From Vibrio hannami (GTDB lineage: Bacteria; Pseudomonadota; Gammaproteobacteria; Enterobacterales; Vibrionaceae), in assembly GCF_029589055.1 (NCBI RefSeq), contig NZ_JARQZP010000006.1, forward strand, positions 372,001 through 436,000: a stretch of DNA of 64,000 nt, read 5' to 3'. Positions 19,546 to 29,937 of this stretch are shown here, piece by piece; the first letter of the stretch is position 1; the number at the start of each line of letters is the position of its first letter. The position numbers and the translations under genes are program-made. The notes beneath the pieces are model-generated. The model made no database searches and was not told where the DNA came from. It saw only the letters and a program-made list of their open reading frames with translations.

Positions 19546-20370
19546 ATGGCTATTGTTAAATGTAAGCCGACTTCCCCTGGTCGTCGTCACGTAGTTAAAG
19601 TTGTTAACGCTGACCTACACAAGGGTAAGCCATACGCACCACTTCTAGAGAAAAACTCTAAGAATGGTGGTCGTAACAACAACGGTCGTATCACAGTACG
19701 TCACATCGGTGGTGGTCACAAACACCATTACCGTGTAATTGACTTTAAACGTACTAAAGACGGTATCCCAGCGAAAGTTGAGCGTATCGAATACGATCCA
19801 AACCGTAGCGCAAACATTGCTCTAGTTCTGTACGCAGACGGTGAGCGTCGCTACATCATTGCACCAAAAGGCATTCAAGCTGGTGATCAGATCCAGTCTG
19901 GTGTTGATGCGCCAATCAAAGCAGGTAACACTCTGCCAATGCGCAACATCCCAGTAGGTTCTACTGTTCACTGTGTTGAGCTTAAGCCTGGTAAAGGTGC
20001 ACAAATTGCTCGTTCTGCAGGTGCATACGCACAGATCGTCGCTCGCGACGGTGCATATGTAACTCTACGCCTACGTTCTGGCGAAATGCGCAAAGTACTA
20101 TCTGAAGGCCGTGCAACAATCGGCGAAGTAGGTAATGCTGAGCACATGCTACGTGAACTAGGTAAAGCTGGTGCTACGCGCTGGCGTGGTGTTCGTCCAA
20201 CCGTTCGTGGTGTTGTGATGAACCCAGTAGACCACCCACACGGTGGTGGTGAAGGCCGTACATCTGGTGGTCGTCATCCAGTATCTCCTTGGGGTCAGCC
20301 TACTAAAGGCTTCAAGACTCGTAAGAACAAGCGCACTGACAAGTACATCGTACGTCGTCGTAACAAGTAA
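19546..20370 (+). CDS. rplB: 50S ribosomal protein L2
   Basis: A 274-residue core 50S protein needed for subunit association and peptidyl transfer. The conserved [13 protein letters not shown] loop with the functionally important histidine is present. It follows rplW by 16 bp. Confidence 0.98.
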   Translation: MAIVKCKPTSPGRRHVVKVVNADLHKGKPYAPLLEKNSKNGGRNNNGRITVRHIGGGHKHHYRVIDFKRTKDGIPAKVERIEYDPNRSANIALVLYADGERRYIIAPKGIQAGDQIQSGVDAPIKAGNTLPMRNIPVGSTVHCVELKPGKGAQIARSAGAYAQIVARDGAYVTLRLRSGEMRKVLSEGRATIGEVGNAEHMLRELGKAGATRWRGVRPTVRGVVMNPVDHPHGGGEGRTSGGRHPVSPWGQPTKGFKTRKNKRTDKYIVRRRNK

Positions 20371-20388
20371 TCTATTTAAAGAGGATAA

Positions 20389-20670
<282 letters not shown>

Positions 20671-20680
20671 GGAGTAGATG

Positions 20681-21013
20681 ATGGAAGCTATCGCTAAACA
20701 TAACTTTGCTCGTATTTCTCCACAGAAAGCTCGCTTAGTTGCTGATCAAATTCGTGGTAAATCTGTAGACCAGGCTCTAGAACTACTAACTTTCAGCAAC
20801 AAAAAAGCTGCTGTACTAGTTAAGAAAGTTCTTGAGTCAGCAATCGCTAACGCAGAACACAACGAAGGTGCAGATATCGACGATCTTAATGTAGCTAAGA
20901 TCTTCGTAGATGAAGGCCCTATCATGAAGCGTATTATGCCTCGTGCTAAAGGTCGCGCGGATCGTATCTTGAAGCGTTCTTGCCACATCACTGTTGTTGT
21001 AGCAGACGCTTAA
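20681..21013 (+). CDS. rplV: 50S ribosomal protein L22
   Basis: A 110-residue protein whose beta-hairpin ([20 protein letters not shown]) lines the tunnel; mutations there give macrolide resistance in other species. Two adjacent ATGs occur at 20678 and 20681. The second is chosen because it gives the usual MEAIAKH start and better spacing from GGAG. Confidence 0.97.
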   Translation: MEAIAKHNFARISPQKARLVADQIRGKSVDQALELLTFSNKKAAVLVKKVLESAIANAEHNEGADIDDLNVAKIFVDEGPIMKRIMPRAKGRADRILKRSCHITVVVADA

Positions 21014-21030
21014 GACTAGGAGAGTAAGCA

Positions 21031-21729
21031 ATGGGTCAGAAAGTACATCCAAATGGTATTCGTCTTGGCATCGTTAAGCCTTGGAATGCTACATGGTTTG
21101 CTAACACCAAAGAATTCGCTGACAACCTAGACGGCGACTTCAAGGTACGTCAGTTCCTAACTAAGGAACTTTCGAAAGCGTCTCTTTCACGTATCGTTAT
21201 CGAGCGTCCTGCTAAGAGCATCCGTGTGACTATTCACACTGCTCGTCCAGGCGTTGTTATCGGTAAGAAAGGTGAAGACGTTGAGAAGCTACGCGCAGCT
21301 GTAGCTAAAATTGCAGGTGTACCAGCGCAAATTAACATCGCTGAAGTACGTAAGCCTGAGCTAGACGGTCAATTAGTGGCTGATAGCATCGCGTCTCAGC
21401 TAGAGCGTCGTGTTATGTTCCGTCGTGCTATGAAGCGCGCAGTACAAAACGCAATGCGCCTAGGTGCGAAGGGTATCAAGGTTGAAGTAAGCGGCCGTCT
21501 TGGCGGTGCTGAAATCGCGCGTACTGAATGGTACCGTGAAGGCCGTGTGCCACTACACACACTACGTGCTGACATCGATTACGCAACTTCTTCGGCTCAC
21601 ACTCAATACGGTGTGATCGGCATTAAAGTTTGGATCTTCAAAGGTGAGATTCTAGGCGGTATGCCAGCTGCTAACGCAGTAGAGCCAAAGGCTGACAAGC
21701 CTAAGAAGCAGCGTAAAGGCCGTAAATAA
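21031..21729 (+). CDS. rpsC: 30S ribosomal protein S3
   Basis: A 232-residue protein with a type II KH domain ([16 protein letters not shown]). It forms the mRNA entry site with S4 and S5 and has helicase activity. The basic C-terminal tail KKQRKGRK is complete. Confidence 0.98.
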   Translation: MGQKVHPNGIRLGIVKPWNATWFANTKEFADNLDGDFKVRQFLTKELSKASLSRIVIERPAKSIRVTIHTARPGVVIGKKGEDVEKLRAAVAKIAGVPAQINIAEVRKPELDGQLVADSIASQLERRVMFRRAMKRAVQNAMRLGAKGIKVEVSGRLGGAEIARTEWYREGRVPLHTLRADIDYATSSAHTQYGVIGIKVWIFKGEILGGMPAANAVEPKADKPKKQRKGRK

Positions 21730-21740
21730 GGAGTCGACTG

Positions 21741-22151
21741 ATGCTACAACCTAAACGTACTAAATTCCGTAAGGTTCAGACTGGTCGCAACCGTGGTCTA
21801 GCTAAAGGTACTGATGTAAGCTTCGGTACTTTTGGTCTTAAAGCAGTTGGCCGTGGCCGTATTACTGCTCGTCAGATCGAAGCGGCTCGTCGTGCGATGA
21901 CGCGTCACGTTAAGCGTCAAGGTCAAATCTGGATTCGTATTTTCCCAGATAAGCCAATCACTGAAAAACCACTTGAAGTTCGTCAGGGTAAGGGTAAAGG
22001 TAACGTTGAGTACTGGGTAGCCCAAATCCAACCTGGTAAGGTAATGTACGAAATGGACGGTGTACCTGAAGAGTTGGCACGTGAAGCGTTCCGCCTAGCG
22101 GCACGTAAACTGCCAATCAAAACAACATTTGTAACTAAGCAGGTGATGTGA
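21741..22151 (+). CDS. rplP: 50S ribosomal protein L16
   Basis: A 136-residue protein at the A-site tRNA elbow, starting [20 protein letters not shown]. Its stop shares a base with the rpmC start (TGATG), so translation is coupled. Confidence 0.98.
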   Translation: MLQPKRTKFRKVQTGRNRGLAKGTDVSFGTFGLKAVGRGRITARQIEAARRAMTRHVKRQGQIWIRIFPDKPITEKPLEVRQGKGKGNVEYWVAQIQPGKVMYEMDGVPEELAREAFRLAARKLPIKTTFVTKQVM

Positions 22152-22342
22152 TGAAAGCACAAGATCTACGCGAAAAAAGCGTTGAAGAGCTAAATGAAGA
22201 GCTACTGAATCTACTGCGCGAGCAGTTCAACCTGCGCATGCAGGCTGCGACTGGTCAGCTACAGCAGACTCATACTCTGAAAGCTGTACGCCGTGATATC
22301 GCACGTGTGAAAACTGTTTTGACTGAGAAGGCAGGCGCATAA
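22151..22342 (+). CDS. rpmC: 50S ribosomal protein L29
   Basis: A 63-residue helical protein near the tunnel exit. The ATG at 22151 gives [14 protein letters not shown] and the E. coli length; the GTG at 22148 is within the rplP end. Its stop overlaps the rpsQ start (TAATG). Confidence 0.97.
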   Translation: MKAQDLREKSVEELNEELLNLLREQFNLRMQAATGQLQQTHTLKAVRRDIARVKTVLTEKAGA

Positions 22343-22596
22343 TGAGCGACAAAATCCGTACTATGCAAGGCCGTGTAGTTAGCGACAAGATGGACAAGTC
22401 TATCGTAGTTGCTATCGAGCGTATGGTTAAACACCCAATTTACGGCAAGTTCGTAAAACGCACGACTAAACTACACGCACATGACGAAAACAACGAGTGT
22501 GGCCTAGGCGATACTGTTGAGATTCGTGAATGTCGTCCACTGTCTAAGAAGAAATCTTGGACTTTGGTAAAAGTACTAGAAAAAGCGAAAATCTAA
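22342..22596 (+). CDS. rpsQ: 30S ribosomal protein S17
   Basis: An 84-residue OB-fold primary 16S binder ([20 protein letters not shown]). It is the last gene of the S10 operon, followed by a strong terminator. Confidence 0.97.
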   Translation: MSDKIRTMQGRVVSDKMDKSIVVAIERMVKHPIYGKFVKRTTKLHAHDENNECGLGDTVEIRECRPLSKKKSWTLVKVLEKAKI

Positions 22597-22627
22597 GATA
22601 GATATTCACTTTTTTATCTAGGCTTAA

Positions 22628-22664
22628 AAGCGGCTCCAAATTTTTTTGGAGCCGCTTGTTTTTT
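22628..22664 (+). terminator. Intrinsic terminator between the S10 and spc operons
   Basis: A 13-bp perfect stem AAGCGGCTCCAAA/TTTGGAGCCGCTT (22628-22640 with 22645-22657), a T4 loop, then GTTTTTT. The next 100 bp carry a TACAAT -10-like box at 22691-22696 without a convincing -35, and a small GACCC-gaga-GGGTC hairpin at 22723-22736. These probably mark the spc promoter and leader. Confidence 0.9.
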
Positions 22665-22765
22665 GTCTACCCAATCACAAAAAAGGGTGGTACAATTCGC
22701 AGCCCTTATAAAGAGGCAGCCCGACCCGAGAGGGTCTAGTTTTTAATATTTAGCGGAGCACTAAC

Positions 22766-23137
22766 ATGATCCAAATGCAAAGTACACTTGACGCAGCAGA
22801 TAACTCTGGCGCGCGCAAGGTAATGTGTATTAAGGTTCTGGGTGGCTCACACCGCCGTTATGCACATATCGGTGACATCATCAAAGTTACTGTTAAGGAA
22901 GCAATTCCTCGCGGTAAAGTTAAGAAAGGTGATGTTCTGAAGGCGGTAGTAGTGCGCACCCGTAAAGGCGTACGTCGCCCTGACGGTTCTGTCATTCGCT
23001 TCGACCGTAATGCTTGTGTATTGTTGAACGACACTACTGAGCAACCAGTCGGCACACGTATTTTTGGCCCAGTGACTCGTGAACTTCGTAATGCGAAATT
23101 CATGAAGATTGTTTCACTGGCTCCAGAAGTTCTGTAA
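22766..23137 (+). CDS. rplN: 50S ribosomal protein L14
   Basis: A 123-residue protein at the subunit interface, starting [19 protein letters not shown]. It is the first gene of the spc operon. The upstream hairpin at 22723-22736 lies in its leader. Confidence 0.98.
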   Translation: MIQMQSTLDAADNSGARKVMCIKVLGGSHRRYAHIGDIIKVTVKEAIPRGKVKKGDVLKAVVVRTRKGVRRPDGSVIRFDRNACVLLNDTTEQPVGTRIFGPVTRELRNAKFMKIVSLAPEVL

Positions 23138-23148
23138 GGAGCACAATA

Positions 23149-23466
23149 ATGGCAGCTAAAATCCGTCGTAATGACGAAGTAATCGTTCTTGCTGGTAAAG
23201 ATAAAGGCAAGCGCGGTAAAGTAACTAAGGTTCTTTCTACCGGTAAAATCATCGTTGAAGGTATCAACCTTGTGAAAAAACACCAGAAGCCTGTACCGGC
23301 AATGGGTGTACAAGGTGGCATCGTTGAACAAGAAGCAGCAATTGACGCTTCTAACGTTGCAATCTTTAACGCGGCTACTGGTAAAGCAGACCGTATCGGT
23401 TTCCGTTTCGAAGAAGGCAAAAAAGTGCGTTTCTTCAAATCAAACGGCGAAACTGTTTCTAACTAA
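23149..23466 (+). CDS. rplX: 50S ribosomal protein L24
   Basis: A 105-residue KOW-domain assembly initiator of the 50S subunit ([20 protein letters not shown]). In E. coli, S8 binds mRNA around the start of the next gene, rplE, to control the operon. Confidence 0.97.
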   Translation: MAAKIRRNDEVIVLAGKDKGKRGKVTKVLSTGKIIVEGINLVKKHQKPVPAMGVQGGIVEQEAAIDASNVAIFNAATGKADRIGFRFEEGKKVRFFKSNGETVSN

Positions 23467-23490
23467 TAGAATGTAATTTGGAGTTCTACT

Positions 23491-24030
23491 ATGGCGAAAC
23501 TGCATGATTACTACAAGTCGTCTGTAGTGGCTGAGCTTACCAAAGAGTTCGGCTATACAAGCGTCATGCAAGTCCCTAGGATTGAAAAAATCACCCTAAA
23601 CATGGGCGTTGGTGAAGCAATCAACGATAAGAAACTGCTAGAAAACGCAGCAGCTGATATGGCAACGATCTCTGGTCAGAAGCCTCTTATCACTAAAGCG
23701 CGTAAATCTGTTGCAGGATTCAAAATTCGTGAAGGCTACCCAATTGGTTGTAAAGTAACCTTGCGTGGCGAACGTATGTGGGATTTTCTTGAGCGTCTGA
23801 TTAACATCGCTCTTCCACGTGTACGTGACTTCCGTGGCGTTAGCGCTAAGTCTTTTGACGGACGCGGTAACTACAGCATGGGCGTTCGCGAGCAAATCAT
23901 CTTTCCGGAAATCGACTACGATAAAGTCGATCGTGTGCGCGGTCTTGATATTACTATCACGACATCTGCTGCAAACGACGAGGAAGGCCGTGCTCTGCTG
24001 GCTGCCTTTAACTTCCCATTCCGTAAGTAA
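23491..24030 (+). CDS. rplE: 50S ribosomal protein L5
   Basis: A 179-residue 5S rRNA-binding protein of the central protuberance ([35 protein letters not shown]). In E. coli the S8 target for spc autoregulation lies at this gene's start; no detailed structure was checked here. Confidence 0.98.
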   Translation: MAKLHDYYKSSVVAELTKEFGYTSVMQVPRIEKITLNMGVGEAINDKKLLENAAADMATISGQKPLITKARKSVAGFKIREGYPIGCKVTLRGERMWDFLERLINIALPRVRDFRGVSAKSFDGRGNYSMGVREQIIFPEIDYDKVDRVRGLDITITTSAANDEEGRALLAAFNFPFRK

Positions 24031-24047
24031 GGTGAAGGGTTACTGTT

Positions 24048-24353
24048 ATGGCTAAACAATCAATGAAAGCACGTGAAGCAAAACGTGCAAAGCTAGTTGC
24101 TCGTTTCGCTGAAAAGCGTTCGGCACTAAAAGCTATCATCAGCGATGTAAACGCATCTGAAGAAGATCGTTGGAATGCAGTTCTTAAATTGCAATCTCTT
24201 CCACGTGATTCGAGTGCATCACGTCAGCGCAACCGTTGCAACCAAACTGGTCGTCCACACGGTTACCTACGTAAGTTCGGTCTAAGCCGTATCAAAGTTC
24301 GTGAAGCTTGCATGAAAGGCGAGATTCCTGGACTTCGTAAGGCTAGCTGGTAA
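24048..24353 (+). CDS. rpsN: 30S ribosomal protein S14 (zinc-free long type)
   Basis: A 101-residue head protein ending in GLRKASW. It lacks the CxxC pairs of the short zinc-binding form, so it is the C-minus paralog type, useful under zinc limitation. Confidence 0.97.
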   Translation: MAKQSMKAREAKRAKLVARFAEKRSALKAIISDVNASEEDRWNAVLKLQSLPRDSSASRQRNRCNQTGRPHGYLRKFGLSRIKVREACMKGEIPGLRKASW

Positions 24354-24382
24354 TTGCCACTTAATCATTTGGAGAGAAATCT

Positions 24383-24775
24383 ATGAGCATGCAAGATCCG
24401 ATTTCGGATATGCTGACCCGCATTCGTAACGGTCAGTCAGCAAATAAAGTTGCTGTAAAAATGCCTTCTTCAAAGCTTAAAGTTGCAATTGCTACTTTGC
24501 TAAAAGCTGAAGGTTATATCGCTGACTTCGCTGTTGAAGGCGAAGCAAAACCAGAGCTAGAAGTTACTCTTAAGTACTTCCAAGCTAAACCAGTAATCGA
24601 GCAAATCCAACGTGTTTCACGTCCAGGTCTGCGCGTCTATAAGAACAAAGACTCGCTACCTTCTGTGATGGGCGGTCTGGGTATTGCTGTAGTGTCCACT
24701 TCCAAAGGTCTTATGACCGATCGCGCTGCACGTAAAGCCGGTCTTGGTGGTGAAATCATCGCTTACGTAGCGTAA
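24383..24775 (+). CDS. rpsH: 30S ribosomal protein S8
   Basis: A 130-residue central-domain binder of 16S rRNA and, in E. coli, the autoregulator of the spc operon. It starts [20 protein letters not shown] and ends with [11 protein letters not shown]. Confidence 0.98.
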   Translation: MSMQDPISDMLTRIRNGQSANKVAVKMPSSKLKVAIATLLKAEGYIADFAVEGEAKPELEVTLKYFQAKPVIEQIQRVSRPGLRVYKNKDSLPSVMGGLGIAVVSTSKGLMTDRAARKAGLGGEIIAYVA

Positions 24776-24787
24776 TAGGAGTAGAAA

Positions 24788-25321
24788 ATGTCTCGTGTTG
24801 CTAAAGCACCTGTCGCTATTCCAGCTGGCGTAGAGGTGAAACTAAACGGCCAAGAAATCACTGTAAAAGGTGCTAAAGGCGAACTATCTCGCGTTCTTAA
24901 CGACGCAGTAGTTGTAGCTCAGGAAGAAAACAACCTAACTTTCGCACCTGTTGAAGGTGTTGCAAAGGCTAATGCTCAAGCAGGTACTGCTCGTGCACTA
25001 GTAAACAACATGGTTGTTGGTGTTACTCAAGGCTTTACTAAGAAGCTAATGCTTAAAGGTGTTGGTTACCGTGCTGCTGTTAAAGGCAACTCTGTAAACC
25101 TAACCCTTGGCTTCTCTCACCCTGTAGAGCACGCTCTACCAGAAGGTGTTAAAGCTGAGTGTCCAAGCCAAACTGAAATCGTACTAACTGGTTGTGATAA
25201 GCAGCTTGTTGGTCAGGTTGCGGCTGACATTCGTTCTTACCGTGAGCCTGAGCCTTATAAAGGTAAAGGTGTTCGTTACGCAGATGAGCATGTGCGTACT
25301 AAAGAAGCTAAGAAGAAGTAA
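24788..25321 (+). CDS. rplF: 50S ribosomal protein L6
   Basis: A 177-residue two-domain protein near the factor-binding site ([35 protein letters not shown]). It sits 12 bp after rpsH. Confidence 0.98.
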   Translation: MSRVAKAPVAIPAGVEVKLNGQEITVKGAKGELSRVLNDAVVVAQEENNLTFAPVEGVAKANAQAGTARALVNNMVVGVTQGFTKKLMLKGVGYRAAVKGNSVNLTLGFSHPVEHALPEGVKAECPSQTEIVLTGCDKQLVGQVAADIRSYREPEPYKGKGVRYADEHVRTKEAKKK

Positions 25322-25330
25322 GGTAACACT

Positions 25331-25684
25331 ATGGATAAGAAAGCATCTCGCATCCGTCGTGCTACACGTGCACGTCGTAAGATTGCAGAACTTCGCGTTG
25401 ATCGCCTAGTTGTACACCGTACTCCACGTCATGTGTACGCTCAGGTTATTGCAGCGAACGGCTCTGAAGTTATCGCAGCCGCTTCTACTGTAGAAAAAGC
25501 GATCCGTGAAGAAGTTAAGAATACTGGTAACGTAGACGCTGCTAAAGCTGTAGGTAAAGCTATTGCTGAGCGCGCTATCGAAAAAGGCATCTCTAAAGTT
25601 GCATTCGATCGTTCTGGTTTCCAATACCACGGCCGCGTAGCTGCGCTAGCAGAATCTGCTCGCGAAGCTGGTCTGAAATTCTAA
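25331..25684 (+). CDS. rplR: 50S ribosomal protein L18
   Basis: A 117-residue 5S rRNA-binding protein ([34 protein letters not shown]). It sits 9 bp after rplF. Confidence 0.97.
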   Translation: MDKKASRIRRATRARRKIAELRVDRLVVHRTPRHVYAQVIAANGSEVIAAASTVEKAIREEVKNTGNVDAAKAVGKAIAERAIEKGISKVAFDRSGFQYHGRVAALAESAREAGLKF

Positions 25685-25699
25685 GGTAGGGTTTGGAAG

Positions 25700-26206
25700 A
25701 TGGCTAAAGAACAAGCACAAGCACAAGCTTCAGATTTGCAGGAAAAGCTAATCGCAGTTAACCGTGTTTCTAAAACGGTTAAAGGTGGTCGTATTTTCAG
25801 CTTTACTGCTCTAACTGTAGTTGGTGACGGTAATGGTCGCGTAGGTTTCGGCTACGGCAAAGCTCGTGAAGTACCTGCAGCGATTCAAAAAGCAATGGAA
25901 AAAGCACGTCGTAACATGGTTACTGTTGCGATTAACGACGGTACTCTTCACCACGCGGTGAAAGGTCGTCATACGGGCTCTAAAGTTTACATGCAGCCAG
26001 CTGCAGAAGGTACTGGTGTAATCGCAGGTGGTGCGATGCGTGCAGTACTTGAAGTTGCAGGTGTACATAACGTACTAGCGAAAGCATACGGCTCAACTAA
26101 CCCAATTAACATCGTTCGCGCGACGATCGATGGTCTTGCGGGTATGAAGTCACCAGAAATGGTTGCAGCTAAACGTGGTCTAACTGTTGAAGCGATTTCG
26201 GAGTAA
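25700..26206 (+). CDS. rpsE: 30S ribosomal protein S5
   Basis: A 168-residue protein with a double-stranded-RNA-type N-domain ([19 protein letters not shown]). It acts in accuracy and at the mRNA entry site; spectinomycin-resistance changes map to its loop in other species. Confidence 0.98.
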   Translation: MAKEQAQAQASDLQEKLIAVNRVSKTVKGGRIFSFTALTVVGDGNGRVGFGYGKAREVPAAIQKAMEKARRNMVTVAINDGTLHHAVKGRHTGSKVYMQPAAEGTGVIAGGAMRAVLEVAGVHNVLAKAYGSTNPINIVRATIDGLAGMKSPEMVAAKRGLTVEAISE

Positions 26207-26212
26207 GAACAC

Positions 26213-26389
26213 ATGGCAACTATTAAAGTAACTCAAACTAAAAGCTCAATTGGTCGACTACCAAAGCACAAAGCTACTTTGCGTGGTCTAGGCCTTCGTC
26301 GCATCAACCACACTGTAGAACTTGAAGATACGCCATGTGTACGTGGCATGATCAACAAAGTTTACTACATGGTTAAAGTTGAGGAGTAA
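26213..26389 (+). CDS. rpmD: 50S ribosomal protein L30
   Basis: A 58-residue protein: [19 protein letters not shown] at the start, ending YYMVKVEE. The length matches bacterial L30 (58-59). It lies 6 bp after rpsE and 5 bp before rplO. Confidence 0.96.
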   Translation: MATIKVTQTKSSIGRLPKHKATLRGLGLRRINHTVELEDTPCVRGMINKVYYMVKVEE

Positions 26390-26394
26390 TCAGA

Positions 26395-26829
26395 ATGCGT
26401 TTGAATACTCTATCACCGGCTGCGGGTTCTAAACCTTCTAAGAAGCGTTTAGGTCGTGGTATCGGTTCAGGCCTTGGTAAAACTGGTGGCCGTGGTCACA
26501 AAGGCCAAAAGTCACGCTCTGGCGGTAAAGTTCGTCCAGGTTTCGAAGGCGGTCAGATGCCTCTGAAACAGCGTCTACCTAAGTTCGGCTTCACTTCTCG
26601 TAAGAGCCTAGTGTCTGCTGAAGTTCGTCTAGCTGAGCTAGCGAAAGTAACAGGTGACGTGGTTGACCTAAACAGCCTTAAAGCTGCTAACGTAATCACT
26701 AAGAACATCGAATTTGTTAAAGTTGTTCTTTCTGGTGAACTTAGCAAAGCTGTGACTGTTAAAGGTCTACGCGTAACTAAAGGCGCTAAAGCTGCAATCG
26801 AAGCTGCAGGCGGTAAAATCGAGGAATAA
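26395..26829 (+). CDS. rplO: 50S ribosomal protein L15
   Basis: A 144-residue Gly/Lys-rich protein ([20 protein letters not shown], then the [13 protein letters not shown] loop). A late 50S assembly protein, directly upstream of secY. Confidence 0.98.
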   Translation: MRLNTLSPAAGSKPSKKRLGRGIGSGLGKTGGRGHKGQKSRSGGKVRPGFEGGQMPLKQRLPKFGFTSRKSLVSAEVRLAELAKVTGDVVDLNSLKAANVITKNIEFVKVVLSGELSKAVTVKGLRVTKGAKAAIEAAGGKIEE

Positions 26830-26849
26830 TCTCGAGGATTGAGGTACAG

Positions 26850-28185
26850 ATGGCTAAGAAACCAGGACAAGATTTTAAAAGTGCACAGAGCGGCGTGGCT
26901 GAATTAAAGTCGCGTTTACTATTCGTAGTAATAGCGTTATTAGTATTCAGAGCCGGTTCTTTTGTACCGCTACCTGGTATTGACGCAGCTGTACTTGCCG
27001 ATTTGTTCGAACAGCAAAAAGGCACCATCGTTGAAATGTTTAACATGTTCTCTGGTGGTGCTCTTGAGCGTGCATCTATATTAGCACTGGGCATCATGCC
27101 GTATATTTCGGCGTCGATCGTTGTTCAGTTGCTAACTGTAGTTCATCCAGCGTTAGCTGAACTCAAGAAAGAGGGTGAAGCAGGCCGTCGTAAGATTAGC
27201 CAATACACACGCTACGGCACGCTTGTGTTAGCAACATTCCAGGCAATTGGTATTGCAACAGGCCTACCAAACATGGTCAATAATCTGGTTGTTATCGACC
27301 AAACCATGTTTACCCTGATTGCTACCGTGAGTCTAGTAACCGGCACCATGTTCCTGATGTGGTTAGGTGAACAGATTACAGAGCGTGGAATTGGTAATGG
27401 TATCTCGCTAATTATATTTGCGGGTATCGTTGCTGGATTGCCATCAGCAATCGGACAAACTATCGAGCAAGCGCGTCAAGGTGAACTGCACGTACTTCTA
27501 CTATTGTTAATTGCGGTATTATCTTTTGCTGTAATTTACTTCGTTGTTTTCATGGAGCGTGGTCAACGTCGAATCGTTGTAAACTACGCAAAGCGTCAGC
27601 AGGGTCGTAAAGTATTTGCAGCACAGAGTACTCATCTGCCACTTAAGATAAACATGGCGGGTGTAATACCAGCGATTTTTGCATCAAGCATTATTTTGTT
27701 CCTCAGGAACATTGGCTCAGTGGTTTGGTCAGAACGGCGAGAGCAGCACATTTGGTTGGTTAACTGATGTGTCTTTGGCTCTGAGCCCAGGTCAGCCTCT
27801 GTACGTTATGCTTTATGCAGCAGCGATAATTTTCTTCTGTTTCTTCTACACGGCGTTGGTATTCAACCCGCGTGAAACAGCAGATAATTTGAAGAAGTCC
27901 GGCGCGTTCGTACCCGGCATCCGCCCAGGTGAGCAGACAGCTAAGTACATCGATAAAGTAATGACTAGACTTACCCTTGCAGGTGCTCTTTACATTACCT
28001 TTATCTGTCTGATTCCCGAGTTCATGATGGTCATGTGGAACGTACGTTTCTACTTTGGCGGTACATCACTACTAATCGTAGTGGTAGTAATTATGGACTT
28101 TATGGCACAGGTACAGACTCATCTGATGTCACAACAGTATGATTCTGTGTTGAAAAAGGCGAATCTAAAAGGCTACGGCCGTTAA
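26850..28185 (+). CDS. secY: SecY translocon channel, frame broken by one extra base near 27703
   Basis: SecY forms the protein-conducting channel of SecYEG in the inner membrane. The first frame (26850 onward) gives ten-helix SecY sequence up to [13 protein letters not shown] and then falls into nonsense, stopping at 27767. The correct continuation [19 protein letters not shown] to the end [10 protein letters not shown] lies in another frame that ends at 28185. Removing the T at 27703 turns ttc-ctc-agg into ttc-cca-gga (F-P-G) and restores a normal 444-residue protein. As the gene is essential, an error in the sequence is the likeliest explanation. It follows rplO and precedes rpmJ in the usual order. 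Confidence 0.92.
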
Positions 28186-28232
28186 TTTAACGGTTTTAGT
28201 TTTAATAAGATTCTCATTTACGGAGTTTAGCA

Positions 28233-28346
28233 ATGAAAGTTCGTGCTTCCGTTAAAAAAATCTGCCGTAACTGCAAAATCATCAAGCGCAACGGTGTTGT
28301 TCGCGTGATCTGCAGTGAGCCAAAGCACAAGCAGCGCCAAGGCTAA
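28233..28346 (+). CDS. rpmJ: 50S ribosomal protein L36 (zinc-binding type)
   Basis: A 37-residue protein with the zinc ligands Cys11, Cys14, Cys27 and His32 (KKICRNCKI and [10 protein letters not shown]). SD CGGAG precedes the ATG. It is the last gene of the spc operon, between secY and rpsM as in E. coli. Confidence 0.96.
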   Translation: MKVRASVKKICRNCKIIKRNGVVRVICSEPKHKQRQG

Positions 28347-28375
28347 TAAAGCAGAAGTTTTTACTTGAAATTATG

Positions 28376-28409
28376 AGGTTGGTCGAGTATATTGCTCGGC
28401 CTACCTTTT
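28376..28409 (+). terminator. Probable terminator after rpmJ
   Basis: An imperfect 12-bp stem AGGTTGGTCGAG/CTCGGCCTACCT (28376-28387 with 28395-28406) with a 7-nt loop, then TTTG. The T-run is short, so partial read-through into the alpha operon is likely. Confidence 0.5.
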
Positions 28410-28424
28410 GCGTGCAAAAGAAGT

Positions 28425-28500
28425 AGTATGCCGCAGCGTATCCTCTACGGGCTTTGCTGCGGATAATTCTTTATATAAGTACTAGGAGTGAATAGTGGCC
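28425..28500 (+). promoter_or_regulatory. Alpha operon leader, S4-binding RNA element
   Basis: The leader contains CCGCAGC (28431-28437) pairing with GCTGCGG (28456-28462), the internal GTATCCTCTACGGGCTTT, and then TAGGAGTGAATAGTGGCC at the rpsM start. This closely follows the E. coli alpha operon ribosome-binding element, a pseudoknot to which S4 binds to trap the 30S subunit and repress rpsM, rpsK, rpsD and rplQ. Confidence 0.85.
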
Positions 28501-28851
28501 CGTATAGCAGGCATTAACATTCCTGATCAAAAACACTCTGTAATCGCACTTACTGCGATTTACGGTATCGGTAAAACTCGCGCTCAAGCTATTCTAGCTG
28601 AAGTGGGTATTGCTGAAAGTGTTAAGATCAGTGAACTAACTGAAGAGCAGATTGATCAACTGCGTGATGGTGTAGCTAAATACACTGTAGAAGGTGATCT
28701 TCGTCGTGAAGTGTCAATGAACATCAAGCGTCTTATGGACCTTGGCTGTTACCGTGGCCTTCGTCATCGTCGCAGTCTACCTCTACGTGGACAGCGTACT
28801 AAAACCAACGCTCGTACCCGTAAGGGTCCGCGCAAGCCGATCAAGAAATAG
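28495..28851 (+). CDS. rpsM: 30S ribosomal protein S13
   Basis: A 118-residue head protein that contacts P-site tRNA through its basic tail ([16 protein letters not shown]). It has a GTG start, [20 protein letters not shown], as in E. coli; translation is the target of S4 control. Confidence 0.98.
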   Translation: MARIAGINIPDQKHSVIALTAIYGIGKTRAQAILAEVGIAESVKISELTEEQIDQLRDGVAKYTVEGDLRREVSMNIKRLMDLGCYRGLRHRRSLPLRGQRTKTNARTRKGPRKPIKK

Positions 28852-28870
28852 TCGGGAGAGGTAAAGTACA

Positions 28871-29260
28871 ATGGCAAAACAACCAACTCGCGCTCGTAAG
28901 CGCGTACGCAAGCAAGTAGCAGATGGCGTAGCGCACATCCATGCTTCTTTCAACAACACAATCGTTACGATCACAGACCGTCAAGGTAACGCACTAGCTT
29001 GGGCTACTGCAGGCGGTTCAGGTTTCCGTGGTTCTCGTAAGTCTACTCCGTTCGCAGCACAGGTTGCAGCAGAACGCGCAGGCGAAATGGCTAAAGAATA
29101 TGGCCTTAAGAATCTGGAAGTTATGGTTAAGGGCCCAGGTCCTGGTCGTGAGTCAACTATCCGTGCTCTAAATGCAGCTGGATACCGCATCACTAACATC
29201 GTTGATGCAACTCCGATCCCTCATAACGGTTGTCGTCCACCTAAGAAACGTCGCGTGTAA
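28871..29260 (+). CDS. rpsK: 30S ribosomal protein S11
   Basis: A 129-residue platform protein ([31 protein letters not shown] end). It sits 19 bp after rpsM. Confidence 0.98.
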   Translation: MAKQPTRARKRVRKQVADGVAHIHASFNNTIVTITDRQGNALAWATAGGSGFRGSRKSTPFAAQVAAERAGEMAKEYGLKNLEVMVKGPGPGRESTIRALNAAGYRITNIVDATPIPHNGCRPPKKRRV

Positions 29261-29292
29261 CGTTCCGTTTCTAGGATAATTGGAGAAGAAAC

Positions 29293-29913
29293 ATGGCAAG
29301 ATATTTGGGTCCTAAGCTGAAGCTTAGTCGCCGCGAAGGTACTGACTTATTCCTTAAGTCTGGTGTTCGCGCGATCGATACCAAGTGTAAAATCGATAAC
29401 GCTCCAGGCGTACACGGTGCTCGTAAAGGCCGTCTGTCTGAATATGGCGTTCAGCTTCGTGAGAAGCAAAAAGTTCGTCGTATCTACGGCGTTCTAGAAA
29501 AACAATTCCGTAACTACTACAAAGAAGCTGCGCGTCTTAAAGGCAACACAGGTGAAAACCTACTTCAGCTTCTTGAAGGTCGTCTTGATAACGTAGTTTA
29601 CCGCATGGGCTTTGGCGCAACTCGCGCAGAAGCACGTCAGCTAGTTAGCCACAAAGCTATCCTAGTAAACGGTAAAGTTGTAAACGTTCCTTCATTCAAA
29701 GTTGCGGCTAACGACGTTGTTTCAATTCGCGAGAAAGCTAAAACGCAAGCTCGTATTAAAGCTGCTCTAGAAGTTGCTGAACAACGCGAAAAACCAACTT
29801 GGATTGAAGTAGATGGTGGCAAAATGGAAGGTACATTCAAGCGTATGCCTGAACGTTCTGACCTATCAGCTGACATCAACGAACACCTGATCGTCGAGCT
29901 TTACTCTAAGTAA
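29293..29913 (+). CDS. rpsD: 30S ribosomal protein S4
   Basis: A 206-residue 16S primary binder with an S4 RNA-binding domain ([20 protein letters not shown]). It is the autoregulator of the alpha operon, acting on the leader at 28425-28500. It lacks the Cys4 zinc site, as in E. coli. Confidence 0.98.
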   Translation: MARYLGPKLKLSRREGTDLFLKSGVRAIDTKCKIDNAPGVHGARKGRLSEYGVQLREKQKVRRIYGVLEKQFRNYYKEAARLKGNTGENLLQLLEGRLDNVVYRMGFGATRAEARQLVSHKAILVNGKVVNVPSFKVAANDVVSIREKAKTQARIKAALEVAEQREKPTWIEVDGGKMEGTFKRMPERSDLSADINEHLIVELYSK

Positions 29914-29937
29914 GGTTTAAACTAAAGAGAGGACACA

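Noticed and set aside
22858..23331. 157-codon antisense frame over rplN and rplX
   Set aside because: Biased codon use of ribosomal genes leaves antisense frames open; no conservation is expected.
27690..27720. Programmed ribosomal frameshift in secY
   Set aside because: There is no heptanucleotide slippery sequence of the X-XXY-YYZ kind, and no such event is known for this gene; an extra base is the simpler view.
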